Assembly: GCA_041859205.1 (NCBI GenBank) | Contig: JBHEKU010000193.1 | Coordinates: 1 to 49,433, forward strand | Source: JAFDZO01 sp041859205 | Lineage (GTDB): Bacteria > Bacteroidota > Ignavibacteria > Tepidaquicellales > Tepidaquicellaceae | Length of the DNA stretch: 49,433 nucleotides | Direction of reading: 5' to 3' | Shown: positions 16,497-24,971 of the stretch, one piece after another | Layout: each line of letters begins with the position of its first letter | How positions within the stretch are numbered: the stretch's first letter is position 1 | Notes under the pieces: model-generated | Seen by the model: the letters and a program-made list of their open reading frames with translations, nothing else | What the model was told of the DNA's origin: nothing | The model's database searches: none | Program-made: the position numbers and the translations under genes

Positions 16497-19400
16497 TTGA
16501 GTTTTCTAGTCACAAAAATTCTTCCTGAAAATTTAATTTCGGATTCACAATTAGTTGTACCGGAATTAGTTTTGGAAAAACTTCATCTTCATAAGAATAA
16601 AAAATTAATTTTACTAAAGACCGCAAAAGGTTTTGGGAAATCCTGTGTTCTCTCCCTTTTTGTTACTAAGTACGAATTATCTTATTCGTATTACAAAACC
16701 GATGCGGAAGATGATAACTTATTCGCATTTCTTAATTATCTGATTTATTCAATAGACAAAGTTAAGTCTGGATTCGCCGATGAAATGAAAGTTTTATTGG
16801 ATTTTTATAAGTCAGATTTGATTAAAAGAGAAATTAGAAATGCAAATTCTTTAATTGTTTTTGCAAAAGCACTAATAAACCATTTGTACTTATTCACCAA
16901 AGAAGACTTTTATATAATAATAGAAGATGCCGAACAAATATCGGACTTTGATTGGGCTCATTCTTTTTTTGATTATTTCATAGAGCAATCTCCAAAAAAT
17001 ATACATATTATTTTTGTTTCATCATTAAAATACCCATTTGATGAAGTAAAAAATAAATTGAGAAGAAATTATTTTGAACTTACTAATAATGACTTACGTG
17101 CAGATATCAATCTGATTAAAAAAATATCCGAAAATATTTATACACTAAATCTGACAAAAGAGCAGATTTTACATATATGCGAAAGGACTGAAGGGTGGAT
17201 GACGGGAGTCCATATCCTTTTACAGTCAATGATTAATGATACACAGACCCCTGAAAATACTTCGCTAAACGAAACTATGTATTATTTTTTCCAGAAAGAG
17301 ATTATTGAAGGAATAAACGAAAAATATATTCCCACTTTAATGTTATCTTCACTATTTGATAGCTTTGATGAACAATTGCTGCGAGTTTTATCTAAAGACA
17401 TAGATGTGGATTTTCTACTGGAGCTGTTGAAGGTAAAATACAATTTTGTTTTAAAGGCAAACCCCGGCAGCGGCTATGAATATTTAATTTTTTTCAAGGA
17501 GTTCCTGGCGGAAAATGCAAAAACTAATTTAGACGAGAAGCTGATAAAGCAGTCTTACTCAGCGGCAGGTACTCACTATCTGAATCTTAAAGATATTGAA
17601 AGGGCAATAAAATATTTTTCTTTGGCGGAAGATTTCAAGAAAATTATCCCAATAGTGCTTGATCGAATTCCTCGACTCTCTAAAGATGGTGATTTAAATA
17701 TTGCCGATAAAATGATTAGATTAATTCCTGATTCTTTTTATAAATCTCATCCTCTTTTAATATACTGGAAAGGAATAATTTTAAAAAACTATTCCTTTGA
17801 TTACGAAGAGGCTCTGGCTTCATTTGAATCTTTCTTAAAACTCAACAATAAAACTATTACCGATTTCACTTTAAAAGCTATTTGTCACATTGCCGAAATT
17901 AAGTTTAACATGGGGGAGAGCAAATATGCAATATCTTATCTTGAGAAATATAGAAATCAAATAACTTCCAAAAAACTATTACCTTCTCTTCTTTTCCGGC
18001 TGAGTTCTTTCTATATTAATTCTCGTTGTTTAGATAAAGTAAGTCCAATTTGTATTGAGGCACTTAATATACTTGGAAAAAACAAGGACTTGGAGAGTAC
18101 TGCTATCCGGGCAAACATACTAAATAATCTGGGCAATTTGTATTTCCTGAAAGGTGATTTTAGTGAAGCTAAAATTTATTACAATAAGTCTCTCAGTGAT
18201 TTGCCGAGCTTATACCATAAAATCCAGACTAGAATAAATTATCTTTATAGCAGTTGTTATTCCGGAGATTTTAAAAGTGCAGAACTAGAATTAGGGAATT
18301 TAATGCAGACAAAAATTTTAAAACATATACCTGAGCTTAAGATTCAAGTCATGGAAGCCTCAGCAAACTATTATCTTGAGTCTGGAAATTTTGCAGAATG
18401 TTTGAAACAGTTAAACCTGATGGAAGGTGCTTGTAAAGAACATGAAAATTTCAGAGCATTAGTCACTTCACTTACAATAAAATGTAAAATTTATCATTAT
18501 GAGAATGACATTATAAATCTTAAAAAACAGTTGAAACAGATTAATGACTTACGGGCACATGGTCTAGAAAATGACTTGGTAATTGCTGATTTATTCGATG
18601 CGCTTTTGACAGGAAAAGAAGAAAAAGCTCTTAAGCTGTATGATTATTTATTAAAGAATGAACTTGCTCCGGATAAAATTTATTTTTCATTCAGATTAGC
18701 TCAAATTGTTATGAATAAAAGTAAGGAAAAATTTTTGAAATTTTACTCTGATGCAATAACTGAATCATTTCGTATCCGCTATTTAAATGTATTGGTTTCA
18801 GAAGTTATCAAAAATAGAAGATTGCTGGATTTCGCAATAAAATCAGGACTGGATAAGGATACTCTGTTTGACATTTATTCTGAGATAATTTCGAGAAATG
18901 AAAATGATAATCTTTGTGCAAAGATTACAGATTTGCAGGATATTACTCTGATAACCAGCGGTGTTCCCGAAATATTTATAAGAGGTGCAAAGATTGATGA
19001 TAAAAAATGGGCAAGGGCAAAATTTAAAGAAATGTTCATGTATATTTTTATCAATAGAAAAAACCATGTTACTAAAGATATTTTAATTGATGAGTTCTTT
19101 AAAGATTCTGAACAATCTTATAGTGACAATATTTTTCACCAGTTCCTTTCAAATCTAAGAAACATCTGGAAATATTATGGAAACATTGAATATATTTCCT
19201 ATGAAAATAAAATGTTTGAGTTCCATCATGGTTACCTTTATAGCTCGGATATTGATAACTTTAAAAATTGTTATAAAAAGCACCAGAGTTTAAAAGATAA
19301 CGCACCGGAAAAAGAAATTATTCTCAAAAAAGCCGCTGCAATATTCAACGATACTTTTATGAAGGGTTATTACGTTCCATGGGTGGAAGATTTAAGAAGC

Positions 19401-19682
19401 ACTGTGGATACGGACAAGATAAGAATAATAAAAGAGCTTATAAGAATTCTTGAAATGAAAAATTCGACAGTTGAAGCAATAGAGTATTACAACATATTGC
19501 TTGAAGATGATGACTTGAACGAAGAACTGTATTTCAAAATAATTTCTGACTATACAGATTTAGGAGAAATTAATGCAGCCAAATCAAAATACAAAATTAT
19601 GCTCGATAAATTTGAAAAGGAATTGGGCGAAAAACCTTCAGCCCAATTCCTTAATAGAATAAAAGATGTTTTACTTAAGTAG
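16497..19682 (+). CDS. MalT-like STAND ATPase fused to SARP-type winged-helix/BTAD regulator
   Basis: 1061 residues starting at TTG; in-frame stops lie immediately upstream, and the N-terminus aligns with MalT-type proteins from this point. Residues ~42-50 (TAKGFGKSC) are the P-loop in MalT form, FYIIIED (~138-144) is Walker B, and TEGWMTGVHILLQSM is the MalT-family winged-helix signature. A long TPR-like helical region fills ~350-830. Instead of the LuxR helix-turn-helix of MalT, the C-terminus has an OmpR/SARP-like winged helix (~834-912, WARAKFKEMFMYIFINRKNH ... FLSNLRNIWKYYG) and a bacterial transcriptional activator domain (~913-1061, LAEMKNSTV-like TPRs ending KYKIMLDKFEKELGEKPSA). It is probably a signal-responsive transcription activator. 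It converges with and overlaps the next gene by 12 bp. SARP-like direct repeats lie 2.4 kb away, at 22078-22108. The inducer is unknown. Confidence 0.88.
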   Translation: MSFLVTKILPENLISDSQLVVPELVLEKLHLHKNKKLILLKTAKGFGKSCVLSLFVTKYELSYSYYKTDAEDDNLFAFLNYLIYSIDKVKSGFADEMKVLLDFYKSDLIKREIRNANSLIVFAKALINHLYLFTKEDFYIIIEDAEQISDFDWAHSFFDYFIEQSPKNIHIIFVSSLKYPFDEVKNKLRRNYFELTNNDLRADINLIKKISENIYTLNLTKEQILHICERTEGWMTGVHILLQSMINDTQTPENTSLNETMYYFFQKEIIEGINEKYIPTLMLSSLFDSFDEQLLRVLSKDIDVDFLLELLKVKYNFVLKANPGSGYEYLIFFKEFLAENAKTNLDEKLIKQSYSAAGTHYLNLKDIERAIKYFSLAEDFKKIIPIVLDRIPRLSKDGDLNIADKMIRLIPDSFYKSHPLLIYWKGIILKNYSFDYEEALASFESFLKLNNKTITDFTLKAICHIAEIKFNMGESKYAISYLEKYRNQITSKKLLPSLLFRLSSFYINSRCLDKVSPICIEALNILGKNKDLESTAIRANILNNLGNLYFLKGDFSEAKIYYNKSLSDLPSLYHKIQTRINYLYSSCYSGDFKSAELELGNLMQTKILKHIPELKIQVMEASANYYLESGNFAECLKQLNLMEGACKEHENFRALVTSLTIKCKIYHYENDIINLKKQLKQINDLRAHGLENDLVIADLFDALLTGKEEKALKLYDYLLKNELAPDKIYFSFRLAQIVMNKSKEKFLKFYSDAITESFRIRYLNVLVSEVIKNRRLLDFAIKSGLDKDTLFDIYSEIISRNENDNLCAKITDLQDITLITSGVPEIFIRGAKIDDKKWARAKFKEMFMYIFINRKNHVTKDILIDEFFKDSEQSYSDNIFHQFLSNLRNIWKYYGNIEYISYENKMFEFHHGYLYSSDIDNFKNCYKKHQSLKDNAPEKEIILKKAAAIFNDTFMKGYYVPWVEDLRSTVDTDKIRIIKELIRILEMKNSTVEAIEYYNILLEDDDLNEELYFKIISDYTDLGEINAAKSKYKIMLDKFEKELGEKPSAQFLNRIKDVLLK

Positions 19683-21932
19683 TACCATTCTTCTTGTATC
19701 GGTAAATCCGTCTGTTTTCAACTGATAGAAATAAATACCGCTTGCAAGTGACTTCCCGTCGAACGTAACTTCATATACTCCTTCGCTCTGCATTCTTCTG
19801 AAATATACTCCGACTTCTTTTCCAAGCAAATCAAAAATCTTAAACTCAACAAAACTTTGCCTTGGCAGCTCATATTTGATTTTAGTTACAGGATTAAATG
19901 GATTTGGATAATTCTGTTCCAATTTGTATCTGAATGGAATTTCTGAACTTAATTGCTGTATACTTACCAGTCCGTTTATTTTTAATACTTTATGACGGTT
20001 CACTGCAACATAATTTGAATCTCTTCCCCCGGGAGCAAAGAGTCTTACTGAGGTATCGGCTACAGAAGAAGTAAATGGAATTATTCCCAGGTAGCCGTCA
20101 ACACCCGTATGGCAGATTGGATTTGCTGCATCAATTTGTATTTCTTCAAATTGATCGGTAGCCGAAGCATACATATAAACTTTGGATGAAGGTCCGCTCG
20201 GAGCATCTAAGAAAGAAAATTTGATAGTATTTCCTCCTATGAAAAAAGCAATTTTTTTATTCGGAAAACCTTTTGAACCCATTGCATAACTTCTTAACGG
20301 GAAGTCAGTAGAACTTGTTGCCCAGCTTATTGTAAACCCACCCGCATTAATACTATCGACTGTTCCTATATAAACTTTATTACTGATGCTGTCTGATCTT
20401 GCCCCCCCAACAACCATAATTTTATTTCTGTCAATAAGTGCTGCCCCTGACTCAGCTATTTTAGCAGGTAAACGAGCCGCAAAATCCCAAGCATTTGCAA
20501 TAGGATTATATCGAAGCACACTATCGCAAATATTGAATCCGGAAGTTCTTCCACCCATCACAAAAGCAATTTTATCATTTATTACTGCTGAACTTGAAAA
20601 TACTTCAGCAATCGGTATAGGTAATGAAGCTTTTGTCTGCCATCCTGCAGCTAAGCTTGTCGTGTTTATTTTATAAAAGGTATCGTTTATTATATATTCA
20701 TAAAATGGTTTATTAGCTTTTACTAACCAGCCTTTTACTCCTATTGCAGTAGCTATACTATCGCCCGGTGGAATGCAAACTCTGTTTAATCTGTTGCTGC
20801 TAACTCCCACCCTTTGAATCCATTCTGTACCTCCGTTTAATGTGTAGATTATTAAACCTCTATCACCTGATGCAATAATTTTACTTGCGTTCATTTTCTC
20901 CACACTTCTTAAATTCAAAATTGTATGAGAACTTTGCGATACCCAGCTTGTGCCTCCGTTTGTAGTTTTTATTATTATTCCGCTATCGCCTACAGCATAC
21001 CCTATTAGTGAATCAAAAAAAACTACACTATTAATATTTTTAGTTGTACCTGTAGTTTGCGATACCCAGTTAGTTCCGCTATTTGTAGTTTTAATTATCT
21101 TCCCGTTTGTTCCAGAGATAAAACCAGTACCGGAGTTTGCATGGAAATATATAGACTTATAATTATCGGTACCGAAGGTAGTTGATGTCCAAGTAGTTCC
21201 GCCATTTGTAGTTTTTTTTATGCTGCCATTATCTCCGCATACCCACCCAATGCTTGTTCCCTGAAAAAAAATATCATTCAGTTTAGAGCCGCTTAACTTT
21301 GCTGACCATGAGACACCTTTATTTGAAGTTGAATATACTGCAATATTACTATCAGCCATATTCATTATTACAAATCCTACTGAATCATTTGCAAAGCTGA
21401 TGCCAACTGCATTTTTAGTTGTATCGGGCAATGACCTTGTTATCCAGTTTGTTCCGGAATTACTTGTAAAATAAACTTTTCCCTTTTGTCCTGAAATATA
21501 TCCTGTTGATGTTGTCGGATAAACACAGTCATAAAGCGTATCAGCGCTGCTTAGGCTTGTATCCTTCCAGTTTGTTGTGTATCCACCTCCGTAATAGATG
21601 GAATCTTTTATTTTAAATCCGAAACCGTTCATAAGTCTCCTCGGCAATCTGGGAAGCGTTGTATCATAAAGAGCTGTCGATGCATTGTATAATAGAATTT
21701 TTGATGTAATCGAATCGTTTGCAATTCCTCCCATTATTAAGATTGAACTACTGACGGAATCTGAACCAACAGTAACATTATGTGATAATGTATATGGCAG
21801 ATTTGTAAGGTTTTGCCATGTAGCGCTTATTGCCGATGTGCGGAAAAAGACTTCTTTCTTAAAAATAAATGCGCTAATGGAAAGGCATAGAAAGATAATG
21901 CATAATAAAAAAATCAGGGGAAATTTTTTCAT
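19671..21932 (-). CDS. Secreted Kelch plus Ycf48/BNR-like propeller protein with T9SS sorting domain
   Basis: I start at the ATG at 21932 (MKKFPLIFLLCIIFLCLSIS), which gives a standard signal peptide; an in-frame ATG 11 codons upstream (21965) is possible. The N-terminal blade has Kelch features (SSILIMGGIANDSI, DSIYYGGGYTT). A run of five or six Ycf48-like repeats follows (GWVCGDNGSIKKTTNGGTTW, GYAVGDSGIIIKTTNGGTSW, IIASGDRGLIIYTLNGGTEW). Kelch blades then resume (KIAFVMGGRTSGFN, KIMVVGGARSDSI). The type A sorting domain with QNYPNPFNPVTKIKY ends DTRRMVLLK. A propeller apparently interrupted by another propeller is unusual. Its 3' end overlaps that of the regulator gene by 12 bp with no terminator between. 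The ligand is unknown. Confidence 0.88.
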   Translation of the reverse strand: MKKFPLIFLLCIIFLCLSISAFIFKKEVFFRTSAISATWQNLTNLPYTLSHNVTVGSDSVSSSILIMGGIANDSITSKILLYNASTALYDTTLPRLPRRLMNGFGFKIKDSIYYGGGYTTNWKDTSLSSADTLYDCVYPTTSTGYISGQKGKVYFTSNSGTNWITRSLPDTTKNAVGISFANDSVGFVIMNMADSNIAVYSTSNKGVSWSAKLSGSKLNDIFFQGTSIGWVCGDNGSIKKTTNGGTTWTSTTFGTDNYKSIYFHANSGTGFISGTNGKIIKTTNSGTNWVSQTTGTTKNINSVVFFDSLIGYAVGDSGIIIKTTNGGTSWVSQSSHTILNLRSVEKMNASKIIASGDRGLIIYTLNGGTEWIQRVGVSSNRLNRVCIPPGDSIATAIGVKGWLVKANKPFYEYIINDTFYKINTTSLAAGWQTKASLPIPIAEVFSSSAVINDKIAFVMGGRTSGFNICDSVLRYNPIANAWDFAARLPAKIAESGAALIDRNKIMVVGGARSDSISNKVYIGTVDSINAGGFTISWATSSTDFPLRSYAMGSKGFPNKKIAFFIGGNTIKFSFLDAPSGPSSKVYMYASATDQFEEIQIDAANPICHTGVDGYLGIIPFTSSVADTSVRLFAPGGRDSNYVAVNRHKVLKINGLVSIQQLSSEIPFRYKLEQNYPNPFNPVTKIKYELPRQSFVEFKIFDLLGKEVGVYFRRMQSEGVYEVTFDGKSLASGIYFYQLKTDGFTDTRRMVLLK

Positions 21933-22077
21933 AACGGGGAATAGGTTTTTAAGTACTGCTTTCAAAATTTTCTAAAGATAGATATAAATGAAATGGAAGT
22001 AAAGGAGGAAGAATTCCATTTGTGAATTGCTTAATGCTAATTATGTGCGTTTCTGCTTTGGAATTGCAGAAAATTCT

Positions 22078-22122
22078 GTAAGGTTCCTGTAAGGTTTCAA
22101 GTAAGGTTTAAAAATACTTTTG
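22078..22122 (+). promoter_or_regulatory. Promoter with three GTAAGGTT direct repeats and a TACTTTTG -7 box
   Basis: GTAAGGTT occurs at 22078, 22089 and 22101, at spacings of 11 and 12 bp, all on the same face of the helix. The third copy ends 6 bp before TACTTTTG (22115-22122), a perfect match to the Bacteroidota TAnnTTTG element. No TTTG -33 box is present; the repeats occupy that position. This is the architecture of activator-dependent SARP promoters (about 7-bp direct repeats every 11 bp over the -35 region). The MalT-BTAD protein encoded nearby is the obvious candidate activator. Confidence 0.65.
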
Positions 22123-22172
22123 TAACAAGCAAATGAAATAAATCACTTGCCAAAACAAAAGAAAACAACCTT

Positions 22173-22385
22173 ATGAAAACCAACATCAAACAAATCGCAG
22201 CAGCTATCATAGTTGCAATCTTCACAGCAGTATCAATCTTCTCAATGACAGCAAAGAGCGATACTGTAAGCAGTAAGAACTACAAACCATTCTATGTACA
22301 TGTAAGTGATTCGTCAGACGGCAATTGGGACGATACCACAGACGGCAGCGGAGGCTCACAAGTACCTCCTGATCCGAAAGACTAA
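22173..22385 (+). CDS. Small secreted peptide (70 aa), unknown function
   Basis: A signal peptide MKTNIKQIAAAIIVAIFTAV continues to about SMTAKS. It is followed by a ~42-residue mature peptide rich in D, S, G and P (VHVSDSSDGNWDDTTDGSGG, ending VPPDPKD). It has no cysteines and no sorting domain. Strong context supports a real gene: a recognisable promoter with three direct repeats upstream (22078-22122), a 50-bp leader, and a terminator 20 bp after the stop. The acidic, unstructured tail suggests an exported signalling or surface peptide, but I recognise no family. Confidence 0.7.
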   Translation: MKTNIKQIAAAIIVAIFTAVSIFSMTAKSDTVSSKNYKPFYVHVSDSSDGNWDDTTDGSGGSQVPPDPKD

Positions 22386-22405
22386 GTAGAATAGCATAAT
22401 TTGAA

Positions 22406-22437
22406 AAGCCGGAGATTATCTTCGGCTTTTATTTTTT
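22406..22437. terminator. Bidirectional Rho-independent terminator
   Basis: AAGCCGGAGA / TCTTCGGCTT hairpin (22406-22427) followed by TTATTTTTTT. It ends the small peptide gene and, read from the other side, overlaps the last codons and stop of the minus-strand gene ending at 22429. Confidence 0.85.
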
Positions 22438-23874
22438 TACTTGACCAATCTTTTCTAACAGCCACTTTTTAAACGCTATCTCTGTTGTTTCCGAATTAAT
22501 TTGTTTCGTAATTTCTTTCAAATCATAGTCCACGTTTTCACCCAAATAATGATTTTCATTTATTTTTCCAAGAGCGGCAGCATATTTTGTAAACTCAATT
22601 TGACCCTTTTTAAAAATTTCTGGAATTTCAGGATGAGACTTGAAATATTTTTTAATTGTATCACTTATAGAATTAATTTCGTTGAAATCCTTTTCTTCGT
22701 AGGCGATTTTAAAAAGAATAAATTTTGAATTGGTGTAGTGAATGTAATCTTTATAAGTGACTTTATTGGCAGAATGTTTTGCTTTAGAATAATTCTTTTT
22801 CTCAAAATAGATATTTGCATAAGCTAAATTCAACATATCGTCCTTAAAATTATATTTTATATATTTTTTATACTTTAAGATAAAATTTTCAAGCCAATCA
22901 TACTCTTTTTTATATATAGAGGCATGAACAGCAATTTTAAAATAATAATGACTCAACGTACCACGTTCAAGAATTAATTCGTTATCATTCAACAGTTTTA
23001 AAAAACTGAAAATGTCATCATAAAATTCAGTGAATCCTAAATTTGTCATATACGTACAGAGATTTATGAATTCCCAGTAAGGCTTATTTATCTTTCGTTC
23101 ATAGGGTTTGTCATTTTCAATCAATGCTCTAATTTCTAAAAGTATTTTTCTATCGAATTCCTTGAAATAAAAAAGAATAGAAAGATAGTTTCTATACAAA
23201 TCAGGGTTTTCTTTTATTAATCTCTTTTTATTAGTACTTACATATTTTTCAATTTCTTCAAAAAAAGTGTAATTGTATTTCAAATCCTTATTAACATATT
23301 CCCTTGAAAGCATATATTGAAACAAAAATAATTTCTTTGCAATGAACTCATAATCAAGAGCATCAGATTTCTCCTGATTAATTTCGTTTCTATCTCCAAA
23401 TTTAGATACAAACCAATACTCATACTCCTCCGAAATCAGCTTTGTGTTTGTCTCATAAAATTCATCAATTTCCTGCGTTGAATTTTTATGCCCGGTTTTA
23501 AATTCTTTCAGCCTCTTAAAAAATTTATCATCGTAGTGCCGCGTTCTCAGTCCGCGCAATATGTAAATTTTTTTATCCCATTCATTTTTTTCGAATTCAA
23601 CCTGCGCTAAAAATTGTTCAAGCAGCCGTGCAAAGTCAGATAAAAGTTTTCTTATGCTTTCATTTTTAAATTCTTCCTTCGGATACATGAATTCCGAAAT
23701 GCTTTCACGCGTAACGGCTTCAATCCCGGCTTCGGTATATCTTTCGTTAAGATAATCAAAGAGTTTTACTATACGCGGCAACTTATTAAAGTAGGGAGAT
23801 TTGACGAAATCGCCAAATCTTTCGAATTCTTCTTTTGAAATGCCCTGCAGCAGCTCTGAAATTTCGTTTTTCAA
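22429..23874 (-). CDS. Conserved helical protein of unknown function (~480-aa family, second copy)
   Basis: 481 residues, complete. It starts MKNEISELLQGISKEEFERF with the family signature GDFVKSPYFNKLPRIVKLFD, then YPKEEFKNESIRKLLSDFAR and a long helical body with TPR-like hairpins near the C-terminus (NLAYANIYFEKKNYSKAKHS). No signal peptide is present. Its layout matches the gene at 2-1426 and the gene at 46960-48456, but sequence identity between the three is limited mainly to the N-terminal ~100 residues. The neighbours (secreted peptide, DUF1573) differ at each locus, so context does not suggest one pathway. Function unknown. Confidence 0.85.
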   Translation of the reverse strand: MKNEISELLQGISKEEFERFGDFVKSPYFNKLPRIVKLFDYLNERYTEAGIEAVTRESISEFMYPKEEFKNESIRKLLSDFARLLEQFLAQVEFEKNEWDKKIYILRGLRTRHYDDKFFKRLKEFKTGHKNSTQEIDEFYETNTKLISEEYEYWFVSKFGDRNEINQEKSDALDYEFIAKKLFLFQYMLSREYVNKDLKYNYTFFEEIEKYVSTNKKRLIKENPDLYRNYLSILFYFKEFDRKILLEIRALIENDKPYERKINKPYWEFINLCTYMTNLGFTEFYDDIFSFLKLLNDNELILERGTLSHYYFKIAVHASIYKKEYDWLENFILKYKKYIKYNFKDDMLNLAYANIYFEKKNYSKAKHSANKVTYKDYIHYTNSKFILFKIAYEEKDFNEINSISDTIKKYFKSHPEIPEIFKKGQIEFTKYAAALGKINENHYLGENVDYDLKEITKQINSETTEIAFKKWLLEKIGQVKK

Positions 23875-24108
23875 TTTTTATGGGAAACAGTATTATTAAG
23901 AAAATTCACGATTGAATTAGATTTTTCCTGAAAATCAGCAAAAATAATCCAAATTAAAAGATATTTTGCACTCTTATGAAATTCTTCAATTCACAAACTG
24001 CATTTTGCTTCTTTGGAAATGTATTCGTGATTTACAATTTTGCATTAAAATATTAAAGCTCTTTAAAAAACCATTATAACACTGAAATTTTAAAATTCAC
24101 CAAATAAA

Positions 24109-24429
24109 ATGAATATACCATCGCACAATCCTAAAACCCTTAGCACACAATTAAGAAAAATAATTTCCGGAATAGAAAAAAATTTGAATGACTGGTCGGG
24201 GAGCAAACAGGTTAACAAGGAAACACTAATGAGCACATCCGAATCAATTGATAATAAATTAAAAGAAATCCAGAAATTTGAAAAATTACTCTCTATCGAA
24301 AGAACAAAACTCACTCAGTATTTAAATGAAACAGCAAAACCTCTTTATAAAAAAGCCCGAGACCATGCTTATTCAATTCACGGAAAAAATTCCGATAAAT
24401 TGAATGAGTATAGTTTTAAAAAAATTTAA
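24109..24429 (+). CDS. Small coiled-coil protein of unknown function (106 aa)
   Basis: No signal peptide. Residues ~40-75 (ESIDNKLKEIQKFEKLLSIE) are predicted coiled coil, followed by a conserved-looking end (KARDHAYSIHGKNSDKLNEY). Small coiled-coil proteins with a similar '..YG.[KN]S.KL.[ED][FY]' ending occur in Bacteroidota, but I know no function. It lies 74 bp before the DUF1573 gene and could share its transcript. About 230 bp upstream (23875-24108) are AT-rich without a visible feature. Confidence 0.6.
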   Translation: MNIPSHNPKTLSTQLRKIISGIEKNLNDWSGSKQVNKETLMSTSESIDNKLKEIQKFEKLLSIERTKLTQYLNETAKPLYKKARDHAYSIHGKNSDKLNEYSFKKI

Positions 24430-24502
24430 TACAATAATTGGCAGAAAACAAACAAAATTCATTTACCCCTGGCTCAGGGTAAAAAAATTAAATTTAACCA
24501 AA

Positions 24503-24946
24503 ATGAAAAAAATTATTTGTACTTCTTTGCTTTTTTTAATCGCCTTTACCTGCATAAAATTCAGCTCAGTTGCTTTTGCCGGATTAAAGGACAATGTTTT
24601 GTTATCCGAAGATAAAGCAATTATTTCGCAGAAACCTAAGATTTATTTCACAGAGATTAATTTTGATTTCGGTAAAGTAAAAGAAGGTGAAACACTTTCG
24701 CACAATTTTACTTTCAAGAATCTTGGAAATGAAAAATTAGTTATTAGCTCAGTTCAGCCGGCTTGCGGATGCACGGGGGCTACATTAAACGGTAAAAGCG
24801 AATTTGCTAAAGATGAACAAGGGGAAATAGGAGTAACTTTCAATACGCAGGGCAGAACAGGCTTAAACAAAAAAACAATTCAGGTAAATACTAATGATGA
24901 GTCGAATCCGAGTATTACTCTTTCGTTCTCATGTGATGTACAGTAA
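24503..24946 (+). CDS. DUF1573 domain-containing exported protein
   Basis: I start at ATG 24503, which gives a clean signal peptide (MKKIICTSLLFLIAFTCIKF ... VAFA). A longer in-frame start at 24404 would bury it. The mature part is a single DUF1573 Ig-like domain: INFDFGKVKEGETLSHNFTF, the hallmark SVQPACGCTGATLNGKSEF, then the TFNTQGRTGLNKKTIQVNTN strand and LSFSCDV. DUF1573 proteins are small periplasmic or surface beta-sandwich proteins of Bacteroidota and Planctomycetes with no established activity. It heads the large-protein cluster, with 25 bp to the next gene, so co-transcription is likely. Confidence 0.88.
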   Translation: MKKIICTSLLFLIAFTCIKFSSVAFAGLKDNVLLSEDKAIISQKPKIYFTEINFDFGKVKEGETLSHNFTFKNLGNEKLVISSVQPACGCTGATLNGKSEFAKDEQGEIGVTFNTQGRTGLNKKTIQVNTNDESNPSITLSFSCDVQ

Positions 24947-24971
24947 TCAAATTAAATTTTAAACAACCTTT

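Noticed and set aside
24404..24502. N-terminal extension of the DUF1573 protein
   Set aside because: It overlaps the preceding gene and would put 33 residues before a good signal peptide that starts at 24503.
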